Source: Gammaproteobacteria bacterium (GTDB lineage: Bacteria; Pseudomonadota; Gammaproteobacteria; Steroidobacterales; Rariloculaceae). Taken from it: DNA of 64,000 nt. The translations under genes were made by a program, and so were the position numbers. Shown one piece after another: positions 42,897 to 51,916 of the stretch. A model generated the notes under the pieces. The model was not told the origin of the DNA. It saw only the letters and a program-made list of their open reading frames with translations, and searched no databases. The stretch lies in assembly GCA_022819855.1 (NCBI GenBank), contig JAJEGN010000014.1:2501-66500 (forward strand). The letters are read 5' to 3'. Position 1 is the stretch's first letter, and every line of letters starts with the position of its first letter.

Positions 42897-45385
42897 CGGT
42901 TCGCCTCCGTAACACCGGCGTCCGCGTTCGCTTCGGCGACCGCCGCGTCCGGGTTTGCTTCCGTGACTGCGGTGGCCGCGTTCCGTTCCGCGACCGCAGC
43001 GACAGTGCCTGCTCCTGCGTTCGCGTTGGCGTCCACTGCCGCAGCGCCGCGCGGGTTGCGCATCCGGAACGGTACGCTGCTTGCGATGCCTTCGACGATC
43101 GACGCGAAACCGTAGCCGTCGCTCGCGGCATCGCGAACGATCGTCCGCACCGCCGGCGCATCGTAGTACTGGATATTGCGCCCGAGCGCATACATTAGCA
43201 GTTTCTCGGTGAACGCACGGGCGAAGCGGTCGGGATGCTGCGCAAGGTGGTTCCTGAGGCCCGCTACGCCGTCAATGGTCGTGCCGTCGGGCAGCTCGCT
43301 CGCCGCGTCCACAGCGACGCCTGCACTGCGATCTCGCCACTGGCCGACGGCGTCGAAATTCTCAAGTGCAAAGCCGATCGCATCCATCTCGTAGTGGCAG
43401 CCCGCGCAGGCCGGATCTTCGCGGTGCCGTTCGAGCGCTTCGCGCAGGGTCAGTTCGGCGCCGTCGCTTTCCGTGACCAGGGTGGGCACGTCCGGCGGCG
43501 GTGGCGGCGGCGGCGATGCGAGCAGGTTGTCGAGCACGTACTTGCCGCGCAGCACCGGCGAGGTTCGCGTCGCATAGGAAGTCAGGGTCAGGATGCCGCC
43601 CTTGCCGAGGAGCCCCGTCCGCGGGCTGTCTTCGGGAAGTTCCACCCGCCTGAAGTGACTCCCTTCGATGTTCGCGATCCCGTAGTGCTCGGCGAGCCGT
43701 TCGTTGACGAAGCTGTGGTTCGCCGTGATGAGTTCGAGGATGCCGCTGCCGCCGCGCAGCACGCTGTCGATGAAAAGCTCGGCTTCGACCGCAAAGGCTT
43801 CGCGCAGCGTTTCGTCGTAGTCGCGGAAGAGGTAGAGATCCGGATCCTTGCTTTCGACGTCGCCCAGAAACAGCCACTGGGAGGCGAAATTGCTCACGAG
43901 CGAGGTCGAGCGCGGGTCGGCGAGCATGCGTTCGATCTGGGCCTGGAGCGTTCCGGGCGACTGGAGCCGTCCTGCGGCCGCAAGCTCGAGGAGTTCGTCG
44001 TCGGGAATGCTGCTCCAGAGGAAGAAGGACAGGCGCGATGCGAGTTCGAACTCGCCGAGTGCGTAGGCTTCGCCGGGCGCGGCGCCCGGCGGATCGACCT
44101 CGACGCGATACAGGAACCGCGGGCTGACCAGAATGCGCTCGAGTGCGTACTGGATGCCTCGTTCGAAACCGCCATCCGCGACTCCCGTCTCGTAGAACGG
44201 CCAGAGCTCATCCAGATCGGCGTCGGTCACGGGCCGCCGGTACGCCCGTCGTGCCAGCGTGCCGAGAATCTCGCTTGCGCAGGCACGCTCGCCGAGGTCG
44301 CCCCCGGGGGTGCAGGTGAAAATGCGCTCGCGGCTCGGCGTGTTCCCCGGACCCGTCGGATTGAACGGGCCGGAGATCGTAACGAGTTCGATGTCGGGCA
44401 GCGCCCCGCGGCTCCTGCGCCGGACCCGCAGCGACGATTCATCGAAGGCTTCGCTGCGCTCGATGAAGGTCACGCCGACTTCGGCCGGCCCTGCCGGGAG
44501 CTCCAGGTGGAACTCGAGCGGCGGCGGGCGCCGCGGGAACCCGCGAGTCCCGGTCACGACCGTCGCCATCGCGACGCGTTCGCCGTCCACGAGAACCTCC
44601 AGTTCGTGCGGCTCGCGCGAACCGCCCGCAAACTCGACGCGGACGAGGTATTCGCCGTCGAGCGGCAGGAAGCTCTCGACAAGCAGACCGCCGCGCGTAC
44701 CGATCGGCAGCCCCGGCAGGTGGCTGTCCTGCGGCAACTGCAGCGCCATGCGATGCCGATTGACGAGCGGCGGGGCGCTCATGTCGCCGACGGCAAGGCG
44801 GCTGATCTTGCCGGCCGTGTCGATGTACCGCTCCATGTTGCTCGGCGAGATGAACAGGAGTTCGGCGATGTTGTCGAAGCCGCTCGAGCGGTTGTCGGCC
44901 GGCAGCAGCAGCTCGAAGTCGAGTTCGGCCGGCAGACCCTCGAGCGCGAGCAGATCGCGTATGGCGTTGCGGTACTCGGTGCGCGTCAGGCGGTGCAGTT
45001 GCGGGAGATCGCCCGGGTTCGGCCGCGCGGCGGCCAGCGCGTCGAGTTCCGCGACCAGGAAGCGCTCGATCTTGAGGTAGTCCCGTTCGGGCGGCCGCGG
45101 CTCCTCCGGCGGCGGCATGGCGCGGTCGGCAATCTTGCGGAGGACCTTCTCCCAGACTTCCGCATGATCGGCGACGTCGGCGAGCGTCGCGGGATCGAGT
45201 ACCAGGTCGCCCGACCGGGTGATCTCGTCGTGACAGTCCAGGCAGTTTGCGTCGATCGCTGCCTGTGTCGCGGCGAGGTCCCGCCCGAAGAGCCCGTAAC
45301 GCTCGGCAAGCCAGACGCCGGCGAGCGCCACCGCGCCGGCGAGCACCGCCAGATAGAGCGGCTTTGTGCCTGGCCTCCCATGCAT
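42893..45385 (-). CDS. DUF1592/DUF1588-type multi-domain c-type cytochrome
   Basis: The 830-residue protein has an N-terminal membrane anchor (about 8-25), a heme-binding CLDCH at 48-52, then regions fitting the DUF1587, DUF1595, DUF1592, DUF1588 and DUF1585 series known from planctomycetal cytochromes (LHRLTRTEYRNAIRDLLAL, RRAYRRPVTDADLDELW, ILVSPRFLYRVE, LASRLSFFLWSSIPDDELL). A second heme motif, CAGCH, is at 660-664. The last 50 residues are a degenerate Ala/Glu/Asn-rich repeat. The ATG at 45385 is used because it has GGGGGAG upstream; the frame runs on to 45676 without similarity. It heads the operon with DUF1552 and the dehalogenase-like gene. Confidence 0.87.
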   Translation of the reverse strand: MHGRPGTKPLYLAVLAGAVALAGVWLAERYGLFGRDLAATQAAIDANCLDCHDEITRSGDLVLDPATLADVADHAEVWEKVLRKIADRAMPPPEEPRPPERDYLKIERFLVAELDALAAARPNPGDLPQLHRLTRTEYRNAIRDLLALEGLPAELDFELLLPADNRSSGFDNIAELLFISPSNMERYIDTAGKISRLAVGDMSAPPLVNRHRMALQLPQDSHLPGLPIGTRGGLLVESFLPLDGEYLVRVEFAGGSREPHELEVLVDGERVAMATVVTGTRGFPRRPPPLEFHLELPAGPAEVGVTFIERSEAFDESSLRVRRRSRGALPDIELVTISGPFNPTGPGNTPSRERIFTCTPGGDLGERACASEILGTLARRAYRRPVTDADLDELWPFYETGVADGGFERGIQYALERILVSPRFLYRVEVDPPGAAPGEAYALGEFELASRLSFFLWSSIPDDELLELAAAGRLQSPGTLQAQIERMLADPRSTSLVSNFASQWLFLGDVESKDPDLYLFRDYDETLREAFAVEAELFIDSVLRGGSGILELITANHSFVNERLAEHYGIANIEGSHFRRVELPEDSPRTGLLGKGGILTLTSYATRTSPVLRGKYVLDNLLASPPPPPPPDVPTLVTESDGAELTLREALERHREDPACAGCHYEMDAIGFALENFDAVGQWRDRSAGVAVDAASELPDGTTIDGVAGLRNHLAQHPDRFARAFTEKLLMYALGRNIQYYDAPAVRTIVRDAASDGYGFASIVEGIASSVPFRMRNPRGAAAVDANANAGAGTVAAVAERNAATAVTEANPDAAVAEANADAGVTEANR

Positions 45386-45466
45386 CGCGACACTCCCCCG
45401 AGACTGTTGGGTCCTGGAGCCTGAGCCATCGGAATCGACGGCCGCCTGTCCTCTCAGGCGAAGGTT

Positions 45467-45510
45467 CGCTTCGGGCGAAACGCCTGACCGAAGACGGCCG
45501 ATAGCGACTT
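45467..45510. repeat. 44-bp intergenic element, copy B
   Basis: Matches copy A (22971-23014) in 40 of 44 positions, in the same orientation relative to the flanking genes. Here TCGCT (45466-45470) and AGCGA (45503-45507) add an outer stem around the two small hairpins. It lies 82 bp upstream of the minus-strand DUF1592 gene and 94 bp before the plus-strand ankyrin gene. Confidence 0.75.
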
Positions 45511-45603
45511 GCTGCGGTGCAGGACCCCGGAACTTCGGCTTTGGGTTCGATCCATTTTCAAACATTGCTATAGTGCCTGAAACGAAGCGCGGGGACACGA
45601 CGG

Positions 45604-47208
45604 ATGGACGCGAAACCAACAAGACCCGGTCCACTTCCCGTTCTGACGGCAATCTGTCTCGCACTCGCGCCGGCATTCTCCCCGGCCGGCACGCCGCTGC
45701 TCGATGCCGTCCTCGGTGGCGACATCGCCGCCGTGCGCGCGACGCTCGCCGAAGGCGCCGACGCCAACGAGCGTGACTCCGACGGGACCACCGCCCTGCA
45801 TCATGCCGCGCGGCTTGGCGCGCTCGAGATCGCCGATCAGCTCATTGCCGCGGGCGCCGAAGTCGATGCCGGGACGCGCTACGGAATCACCCCGCTTGCG
45901 CTCGCCGCAGCGAGCGGCGGCGCGGAACTCGTGACCCGTCTGCTCGCCGCGGGCGCCGACCCCGGCGCGACTTCGCGCGAAGGGCAGACGGTGCTCATGA
46001 ACGCCGCATTGAACGGCACGCCCGCAATGATCGAGACGTTGCTGACCCATGGAGCGAACGTGAACGCCGCGGAGCGGTTTCGCGGCCAGACGGCGCTCAT
46101 GTGGGCGGCGGCGAAGGGCAATACGGCGGCTTTGACCACGCTGCTTGCTGCGGGCGCCGACATCTCGGCGGAGTCGGCCGCGGGGTTCACGGCATTCCTG
46201 TTCGCCGTGCGCGAAAACCGGATCGAAGCCGCCAGGGAGCTGCTCGAACTTGGCGCCAACGTTGAGGACAGGGCGCCCGACGGCACGAGCGCGCTCAACG
46301 TCGCCGTGCTCAACGCCTATTACGATCTCGCCGCGCTGTTGCTCGACCACGGCGCCGATCCGAATGCCCGGGATCCGCGGGGCTCCGCGCTGCACACGCT
46401 CGCATGGCTGCACAAGCCGGGGTCGACCTGGGACGCAGCGGCGCTCTCGAGCGAACCGGAAACCGCGCCCCGGCCGCTCGGCCGCCTGACCGCGCTCGAT
46501 ATCGGCCGCAAGCTCCTCGAACACGGTGCGAATCCGGACTTCCGCGTCGACTTCGAGGAGCAGACGTTCACCAAGGGTCTCGGCACGACGCGCAACCTGC
46601 CGGGCCTCATGCTCGGGCGCCACTACCTGAGCTACCGTGGCGCGACACCGTTCTATGTCGCCGCGCGCAACGGCGACTACCGGCTCATGGAGTTATTGGC
46701 CGAGTTCGGTGCCGATGCGACGATGCCGACGCTCTCGGGCGTCACTCCGCTCATGGCCGCGGCCGGACTCGACTACTACGAAGGCGAGACGCCGGGTCCC
46801 TTCGTCGGCGTGCCCGAGGCCGAACGGCTGCTGGCCGTCAGGCTCGCGCACGAACTCGGCAACGACATCGAGGCGCAAACCGATTTCGGCGACTACGAGA
46901 TGGTCGGCAGCGCCGCGTTCACCCTGCTGACCTATCCGGAGAACTTCGACGAACTCGTGCATCTTGGCGTGGGCGACTTCCGCTTCGACGGCATGCGCGC
47001 GATCCACGGCGCGGTGATCTCCAATCAGCCGTCGATCCTGGCCTACCTCATCGAGCAGGGCGCCGATGTCAACGTCAGGAACGAGCTTGGCTGGACGCCG
47101 TACATGATGACGCAGGGCCTCTTTCTTGCGAACGCCAGGAAGGACTTCCCCGTCGCCGCGCAGATGCTTGTCGAGGCCGGCGCCGACACGAGCGTCGGGG
47201 AGTATTGA
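45604..47208 (+). CDS. Exported ankyrin-repeat protein
   Basis: The 534-residue protein has a signal peptide (about 1-28) and at least eight ankyrin repeats, such as DGTTALHHAARLGALEIADQLIAAGAEVDA, GITPLALAAASGGAELVTRLLAAGADPGA and GQTALMWAAAKGNTAALTTLLAAGADISA. A spacer of about 70 residues (about 265-335) interrupts the array, and four more degenerate repeats follow. It should be a protein-binding scaffold in the periplasm. It is divergent from the DUF1592 operon and shares its intergenic region, so the two may be co-controlled; the binding partner is unknown. Confidence 0.88.
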   Translation: MDAKPTRPGPLPVLTAICLALAPAFSPAGTPLLDAVLGGDIAAVRATLAEGADANERDSDGTTALHHAARLGALEIADQLIAAGAEVDAGTRYGITPLALAAASGGAELVTRLLAAGADPGATSREGQTVLMNAALNGTPAMIETLLTHGANVNAAERFRGQTALMWAAAKGNTAALTTLLAAGADISAESAAGFTAFLFAVRENRIEAARELLELGANVEDRAPDGTSALNVAVLNAYYDLAALLLDHGADPNARDPRGSALHTLAWLHKPGSTWDAAALSSEPETAPRPLGRLTALDIGRKLLEHGANPDFRVDFEEQTFTKGLGTTRNLPGLMLGRHYLSYRGATPFYVAARNGDYRLMELLAEFGADATMPTLSGVTPLMAAAGLDYYEGETPGPFVGVPEAERLLAVRLAHELGNDIEAQTDFGDYEMVGSAAFTLLTYPENFDELVHLGVGDFRFDGMRAIHGAVISNQPSILAYLIEQGADVNVRNELGWTPYMMTQGLFLANARKDFPVAAQMLVEAGADTSVGEY

Positions 47209-47258
47209 GCCACGTGCCGCGTTCGAGACTCGGCCTGCACTCGAGAGGAGCTGATCTC

Positions 47259-47666
47259 ATGAAAAGGACCCGAATCGTGTTCTTCGTACTGGTATCGAGC
47301 GGCCTGATCGCCGCCGCCGACAGCGCTCTTGCCCATCATTCCTTCGCGGCGATCTACGACACCGAACAGAGCGTGACCGTGACCGGCGTCGTCACCAATG
47401 TGGATTGGCTCAATCCGCACGCGCATTTCTTCGTCGATGTCGAGAACGAGGACGGCGCCGTCGAGAACTGGGACTTCGAGCTTGCGAGCCCCAACGGCCT
47501 CATGCGGCTCGGCTGGCGGCGCGATTCGCTCAAGCCCGGTGACGAGGTCACGGTCGTCGGGATCCCGGCGCGCGACGGCTCCACGCGCGCGAACACGCGC
47601 TCGGTGACCCTGGCCGACGGCAGCGAGATGTTCTCCGGCGACGGCCAGCAGGGTGGGCTTCAGTGA
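47259..47666 (+). CDS. Small exported DUF6152 protein
   Basis: The 135-residue protein is a signal peptide plus one DUF6152-like domain: AHHSFAAIYDTEQSVTVTGVVTNVDWLNPHAHFFVDV and WDFELASPNGLMRLGWRRDSLKPGDEVTVVG, an OB-fold-like pattern. It corresponds to the N-terminal part of the fused protein at 32055-33143. Start ATG 47259 follows GAGAGGAG; the longer open frame upstream overlaps the ankyrin gene out of frame. It overlaps the next gene as GTGA. Function unknown. Confidence 0.83.
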   Translation: MKRTRIVFFVLVSSGLIAAADSALAHHSFAAIYDTEQSVTVTGVVTNVDWLNPHAHFFVDVENEDGAVENWDFELASPNGLMRLGWRRDSLKPGDEVTVVGIPARDGSTRANTRSVTLADGSEMFSGDGQQGGLQ

Positions 47667-48460
47667 GGCGGTCGGCGCGTCATCGGCTCCTCGGTGCGCT
47701 GGCGCTGACGGGCGTCGTCCTGGCCGCCGCCGAGGCTCCGGCGCAGTGGTTCTACCATCACGAACCCGACATACCACGCCTTGAGGACGGTTCGGTCGAC
47801 CTCGACGGCCCGGTGCCGATGCTCGCCAACGGCCGGCCGTCGCTGGCGGGCCTGTGGGAACACGACAACCCGCTCAGGTACCTGTTCAACCTCGCGTCCG
47901 ATCTCGAAGGCGACGTGCCTTTCCAGCCCTGGGCCCGCGAGGTCTTCGAGCAGCGCATGGCGCGGCGCGGCGCCGACGATCCGAACAATTTCTGCATGCC
48001 GAGCGGCACGGTCATGAAGCATGCGGTACCCGCTCCGTTCAAGATCATCCAGGATCCGAACCTCGTCGTGATCCTCTACGAATCGCGCACGATCTTCCGG
48101 CAGATCTTCACCGATGCGCGTCCCTTCCCCGAGGATCCGCAACCGGCCTGGTACGGATACGCGGTCGGCGACTGGGAAGGCGATACCCTGGTGGTGGAGT
48201 CGATGGGCTACACGGACAGGTTCTGGCTCGATACCCAGGGGCGCCCGTCGACGGAGCAGCTTCGCGTGACCGAGCGGTTTACGCGGCCGAGCTTCGGCCG
48301 CCTCGAGGTCGAGATCACCGTCGACGATCCGGGCGCGTACACGGCGCCATGGACGGTCAGGCAGACGATGCACTACCTGCCGGATACGGACCTGATCGAG
48401 CACATCTGCCAGGAGGACAACAGGTTTCCGGAGCAGATCGGCCTCGAGCCCGCCGAGTAG
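47663..48460 (+). CDS. Exported protein, partner of the DUF6152 gene
   Basis: The 265-residue protein has a signal peptide (ALALTGVVLAAAEAPAQ) and a domain that matches the C-terminal part of the fused protein at 32 kb: SLAGLWEHDNP, NNFCMPSGTVMKHAVPAPFKIIQ, YAVGDWEGDTLVVESMGYTDRFWLDTQG and DPGAYTAPWTV. The start is GTG 47663, overlapping the stop of the DUF6152 gene, so production of the two is coupled. No catalytic motif is recognised. Similar proteins are common in environmental Gammaproteobacteria and Acidobacteria as hypothetical proteins. Confidence 0.8.
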   Translation: MRRSARHRLLGALALTGVVLAAAEAPAQWFYHHEPDIPRLEDGSVDLDGPVPMLANGRPSLAGLWEHDNPLRYLFNLASDLEGDVPFQPWAREVFEQRMARRGADDPNNFCMPSGTVMKHAVPAPFKIIQDPNLVVILYESRTIFRQIFTDARPFPEDPQPAWYGYAVGDWEGDTLVVESMGYTDRFWLDTQGRPSTEQLRVTERFTRPSFGRLEVEITVDDPGAYTAPWTVRQTMHYLPDTDLIEHICQEDNRFPEQIGLEPAE

Positions 48461-48660
48461 ACTGCCGGCCGGCGCGGCGAGCGGCCGGCCCCGCCCATGG
48501 GGCACTGACACCGCGCGACCCGTTTGCGCGCAAGGCGCCGGTCGGCCGGAAGTCAGCGTCGCCGCAACTCGCTCTCCGGTCGCGCGCAACCGGCAGCATG
48601 GTTATGATGCGGGCGAGAACATCCAAACCAGCCAGGTAACGGTTACAGAGGACGACGGCC

Positions 48661-49377
48661 ATGACCAGAAAGACAAGATTCCTTGCGAGCCTCCTGTCCA
48701 CGGCGCTACTGACGTTTGCCTTCCAGCTCCCCGCTGCCGCCGAAACGATCGCCGTGATCGGTACCGGCAACGTCGGCGGGGCGCTCGGACCGGAGTTCGC
48801 GGCGCTCGGCCACACGATCGTCTACGGCTCGCGGGAACCGGAGCGGGACGACGTCGTCGCGCTCGTCGAACGCACGGGCAATGGCGCTTCGGCCACGACG
48901 CCGAGCGAGGCCGTCGTCGGCGCCGACATGGTCGTCCTCGCGGTGCCGGGCACGGCGGCCGAGGAGATCACGCAAGGCCTCGGAGACCTGTCGGGCAAGA
49001 TCATCCTCGACCCGACGAACCGCATCGCCCGCGGCGGGGACTATCCCATGCACGGCGTCGAGGGCAAGGGTTCGAACGCGGCGCTGATCCAGGCCGCGGC
49101 GCCCGGCTCGCGCGTCGTCAAGGCGTTCAACACGCTCAACTACGTGCAGATGATCGATCCGGAGACTTCCGGGGGTCCGCTGACGATCCCGCTCGCCGGT
49201 GACGACGCCGAAGCCAAGGCTTTCGTCGCGTCACTCGTCGAGGGCATGGGCCTGCACGCGATGGATGTCGGCCCGCTCGACTACGCGTACGTGCTCGAGG
49301 GAATGCTCGTCATCTGGGCCAACGCGCGCGGCATGGGCACGCCTTACAACTACTACCTCAGGCCGCAGCCCGAGTAA
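48661..49377 (+). CDS. Exported NADP(H)/F420-type Rossmann oxidoreductase
   Basis: The 238-residue protein has a clear N-terminal signal peptide (MTRKTRFLASLLSTALLTFAFQLPAAAE) directly followed by a Rossmann fold of the NADPH-dependent F420 reductase family: TIAVIGTGNVGGALGPEF, VYGSREPER, ADMVVLAVPG, IILDPTNRI and VVKAFNTLNY. Such enzymes are normally cytoplasmic, and a dinucleotide cofactor would have to be bound before export. It stands alone, with AGGACG before the ATG. The reaction and electron partner are unknown. Confidence 0.82.
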   Translation: MTRKTRFLASLLSTALLTFAFQLPAAAETIAVIGTGNVGGALGPEFAALGHTIVYGSREPERDDVVALVERTGNGASATTPSEAVVGADMVVLAVPGTAAEEITQGLGDLSGKIILDPTNRIARGGDYPMHGVEGKGSNAALIQAAAPGSRVVKAFNTLNYVQMIDPETSGGPLTIPLAGDDAEAKAFVASLVEGMGLHAMDVGPLDYAYVLEGMLVIWANARGMGTPYNYYLRPQPE

Positions 49378-49441
49378 GCTGCCGGACGGGCACTGACCGA
49401 AGGCGGCGGCGCACGCGGGCCGCTGCCGCGGTCCCGATTCG

Positions 49442-50311
49442 ATGCACTCGTCAATGCTGGCCAGGGTGCAGATTCTGCTCGGCGCGGCGCTCTTCTCCAC
49501 GGGCGGCGTCGCGATCAAGCTGTCGACCCTCGACGGCTGGCAGGTCGCGGGTTTCCGGGCTGCCGCTGCCGCGGTCTTTATGGTGCTCCTGCTGCCTGCC
49601 GCACGGCGGGGCCTGAGCTGGCGCGGCGCCCTCGTTGCCGTTCCGTGGTCCGCGACGCTCGTGCTCTACACGCTTGCGAACAAGGAGACGACGGCGGCCA
49701 ACGCGATATTCCTGCAGGACACGGCGCCCTTCTACCTGCTCATCCTCGGACCCTGGCTGCTCCGCGAGCGCATCGTCAGGTCGGACCTCGCGTTCATGGC
49801 AGCACTCGTCGTCGGCGCAACGTTACTCGCCGTGTCAACTTCAGAGCCGCTTGCCACCGCGCCCCGGCCGGTCCTCGGCAACACCTACGCTTTCGCCTCA
49901 GGCCTGACCTGGGCACTGGCGCTGACAGGGCTCCGCTGGATCGCGCGGCGCGAAGGCGACTCGACCGAGGATCCGCTCGTGGTCATCGTCGCTGGCTGCG
50001 TGCTCGCTTTCGTCGTTTGCGCCCCGGCCGCGTTTCCCGTCGCCTCGATGGGAATGCTCGACTGGGTCATCGTGCTGTATCTCGGCCTTTTCCAGATCGG
50101 CCTGGCTTACGTCTTCATTACGCGGGGCGTGCGGCGGGTGCCGGCGCTCGAGGCGTCGCTGCTGATCCTGTTCGAACCTGCGCTGTCGGTGCTCTGGGCC
50201 TGGCTCCTGCTGGCCGAGATGCCGACGGGTGTTGCGCTCGTGGGCTGTGCGATCATCCTCGCCGCGACCGCCACGCACACCATCCGCAAGGGGCGGGCAC
50301 CAGCGGCCTAA
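49442..50311 (+). CDS. EamA/DMT family transporter
   Basis: The 289-residue inner-membrane protein has about ten hydrophobic helices and two EamA repeats (residues about 10-135 and 150-280; the second ends AEMPTGVALVGCAIILAA). The drug/metabolite transporter superfamily exports amino acids, purines and other metabolites; the substrate cannot be told from sequence. It follows the F420-like gene by 64 bp. A 110-bp palindromic element lies directly downstream. Confidence 0.87.
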   Translation: MHSSMLARVQILLGAALFSTGGVAIKLSTLDGWQVAGFRAAAAAVFMVLLLPAARRGLSWRGALVAVPWSATLVLYTLANKETTAANAIFLQDTAPFYLLILGPWLLRERIVRSDLAFMAALVVGATLLAVSTSEPLATAPRPVLGNTYAFASGLTWALALTGLRWIARREGDSTEDPLVVIVAGCVLAFVVCAPAAFPVASMGMLDWVIVLYLGLFQIGLAYVFITRGVRRVPALEASLLILFEPALSVLWAWLLLAEMPTGVALVGCAIILAATATHTIRKGRAPAA

Positions 50312-50334
50312 GGCCTGACTTGCGCCAGGATGGC

Positions 50335-50444
50335 GGGGAGGCGCACTACCGCTTGCTTGAGACATGCGGTGAATCCACCCCTGTACGCTCCGCGCGCGCA
50401 GCCCTGCGCGCGAGGGTCTCAAGCAAGCGGTAGTGCGCCTCCCC
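50335..50444. repeat. 110-bp palindromic element, copy 1
   Basis: Perfect 29-bp inverted repeat (50335-50363 with 50416-50444) around a 52-bp centre that contains the conserved GTGAATCCACCCCTG and its own GC-rich hairpin. It lies between convergent genes (EamA transporter and VOC protein). A second copy of identical length is at 53304-53413; five base pairs in the arms differ in a compensatory way. Confidence 0.9.
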
Positions 50445-50473
50445 TCGCGTTCGCAGCAGGCTGGAGGGTGCCT

Positions 50474-51334
50474 CTACGGGCGCGTGCGCAGCCCTTCGGT
50501 GACCTCGATAGACGTGCCCCAGGGATCCGTTAGCGCGGCGCTTGCGATGCCGGATGGCAGCACCGTGTAGGGTTGATCGAAGGTGATGCCCTGTGACTCA
50601 AGCGCACTGCAGAAGGCTTCGAGCCTGTCGACTTCGAAGCCGATGTGATCGAGCATCCGGCCGCGCGTTGGCGCCAGTTGCTCAGCCACCTCCGAGAAGT
50701 TCAGGTTGATTCCGGGCAGGTCGACCGCGTCGTAGCGCCAGCGCTTGCCGGGTACTCCGCCGAAATGCCTGACGTACCAGTCGCGCGCTTCGAGCACCTG
50801 GCCCTCGGGCACGTAAAGGTGAACGTGGTGGGCGATGATCGGTACGGTGATCGACCGGTTGTGACGATCCGCAACCGGGTCGATCTCGCCGTCCTCGACG
50901 GCGAACCAGAGGTTGGTCGCGAGCTGATCGTCAAAGAGTTCGATGCGTTCGCCTCCCGGCGTGACCACCGAGGCGACACCGGGGAAGCCCTCGGTGTGGT
51001 GCACGTCGAACCCGGCGGCTTCGATGTCCGCGAGCGAGCGTACCCGGAAGGCCACGTGATTGACGACCGAACCCTGGGTGCCGCCTGACGGTTCGCCGCG
51101 GTCGAGTACGACGAGCACGTCCGGGAATTCGATGACGGTGGTCACACCGGATTCGATGACCTCGCCGCCGAGCGCGATCCAGAAGGCCGTGTTGGCTGCC
51201 ACGTCGCGAACCTGGTAGTGCAGGTGGCCCATCGCGACGCCGGCGTCGTTCGGCGGCGAGAGCTGGGCCAGGGAGACGGACCCATGGGCCGCGAGCATGA
51301 ACGCCAGCAAGCTGATCGGTGTACTTCGATACAT
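50474..51334 (-). CDS. Exported VOC (glyoxalase/dioxygenase fold) protein
   Basis: The 286-residue protein has a signal peptide (MYRSTPISLLAFMLAAHGSVSLAQ) and two vicinal-oxygen-chelate modules: MGHLHYQVRDVAANTAFWIALGGEV with VVNHVAFRV, and AHHVHLYVPEGQVLEARDWYVRHFGG with RMLDHIGFEVD. His and Glu positions typical of VOC metal sites are present. The substrate is unknown and export is unusual for the fold, though seen in environmental homologues. The start is supported by GGAGGG upstream of ATG 51334. Confidence 0.82.
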   Translation of the reverse strand: MYRSTPISLLAFMLAAHGSVSLAQLSPPNDAGVAMGHLHYQVRDVAANTAFWIALGGEVIESGVTTVIEFPDVLVVLDRGEPSGGTQGSVVNHVAFRVRSLADIEAAGFDVHHTEGFPGVASVVTPGGERIELFDDQLATNLWFAVEDGEIDPVADRHNRSITVPIIAHHVHLYVPEGQVLEARDWYVRHFGGVPGKRWRYDAVDLPGINLNFSEVAEQLAPTRGRMLDHIGFEVDRLEAFCSALESQGITFDQPYTVLPSGIASAALTDPWGTSIEVTEGLRTRP

Positions 51335-51421
51335 TGCGGCCCTCCTGTCGGTCCGGCCGGCTCCCCGTCGTTCGACGGTTGAGCGCTGCGGTTGTCTGCG
51401 TTGAACCATGACGAGACCCGG

Positions 51422-51916
51422 TCAGTCGGGTCGCTCGAGGCCCAGACGCTGATGCCAGGCCGCGATCGACTCCGACGGATAGCGTTCGAAGAACTTGTCC
51501 TGCGGGTCGGCGCGCACTCCGACCCAAGCGGCCTTCGAGCCGACCATCAGGTGAGTCCGTTCCGGCGGAACAGGCAACGGAGTATCGATGGCCGAAGCGA
51601 ACGGATGGATGAGTTCCGGCCAGTCGGGCGCCCAGGCCCAGAGCATGCTGCCGCAAATCGAGCAGAAATTGCGTTCGCCGCTGCTGGTGCGCGTCTCGCC
51701 GGTTTCGGCGTCACGAATCCTGGCCCGGTAGATCGTGACGTGTTCGCGGCCCTCGACCTCGAGCGTGCCGGAGTCGCCGCTCAGGTTGATCGCGAAGCCG
51801 CCGGCGCCGGCGGTCTTGCGGCAGATTTCGCAGTAGCAGACGTTGTACGGATACGGGTGCGCTGAGTTGAGCCTGAACCGCACCTTCCCGCACTGACAGG
51901 AACCTTCAAGTAGCAT
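51422..51916 (-). CDS. GFA / CENP-V domain zinc protein
   Basis: The 164-residue protein of the glutathione-dependent formaldehyde-activating (Gfa/CENP-V) fold has zinc cysteines in GSCQCGKVRF, VCYCEICRK and NFCSICGSMLWA. Most family members have no proven activity, and true Gfa action is disputed. It could relate to FghA at 10 kb, but the distance gives no support. Start ATG 51916 gives the standard N-terminus. Confidence 0.87.
   Translation of the reverse strand: MLLEGSCQCGKVRFRLNSAHPYPYNVCYCEICRKTAGAGGFAINLSGDSGTLEVEGREHVTIYRARIRDAETGETRTSSGERNFCSICGSMLWAWAPDWPELIHPFASAIDTPLPVPPERTHLMVGSKAAWVGVRADPQDKFFERYPSESIAAWHQRLGLERPD

Noticed and set aside
43235..45424. 729-codon plus-strand frame opposite the DUF1592 gene
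   Set aside because: Very Arg/Ala/Gly-rich mirror of a GC-rich gene; the minus-strand protein has full domain support.
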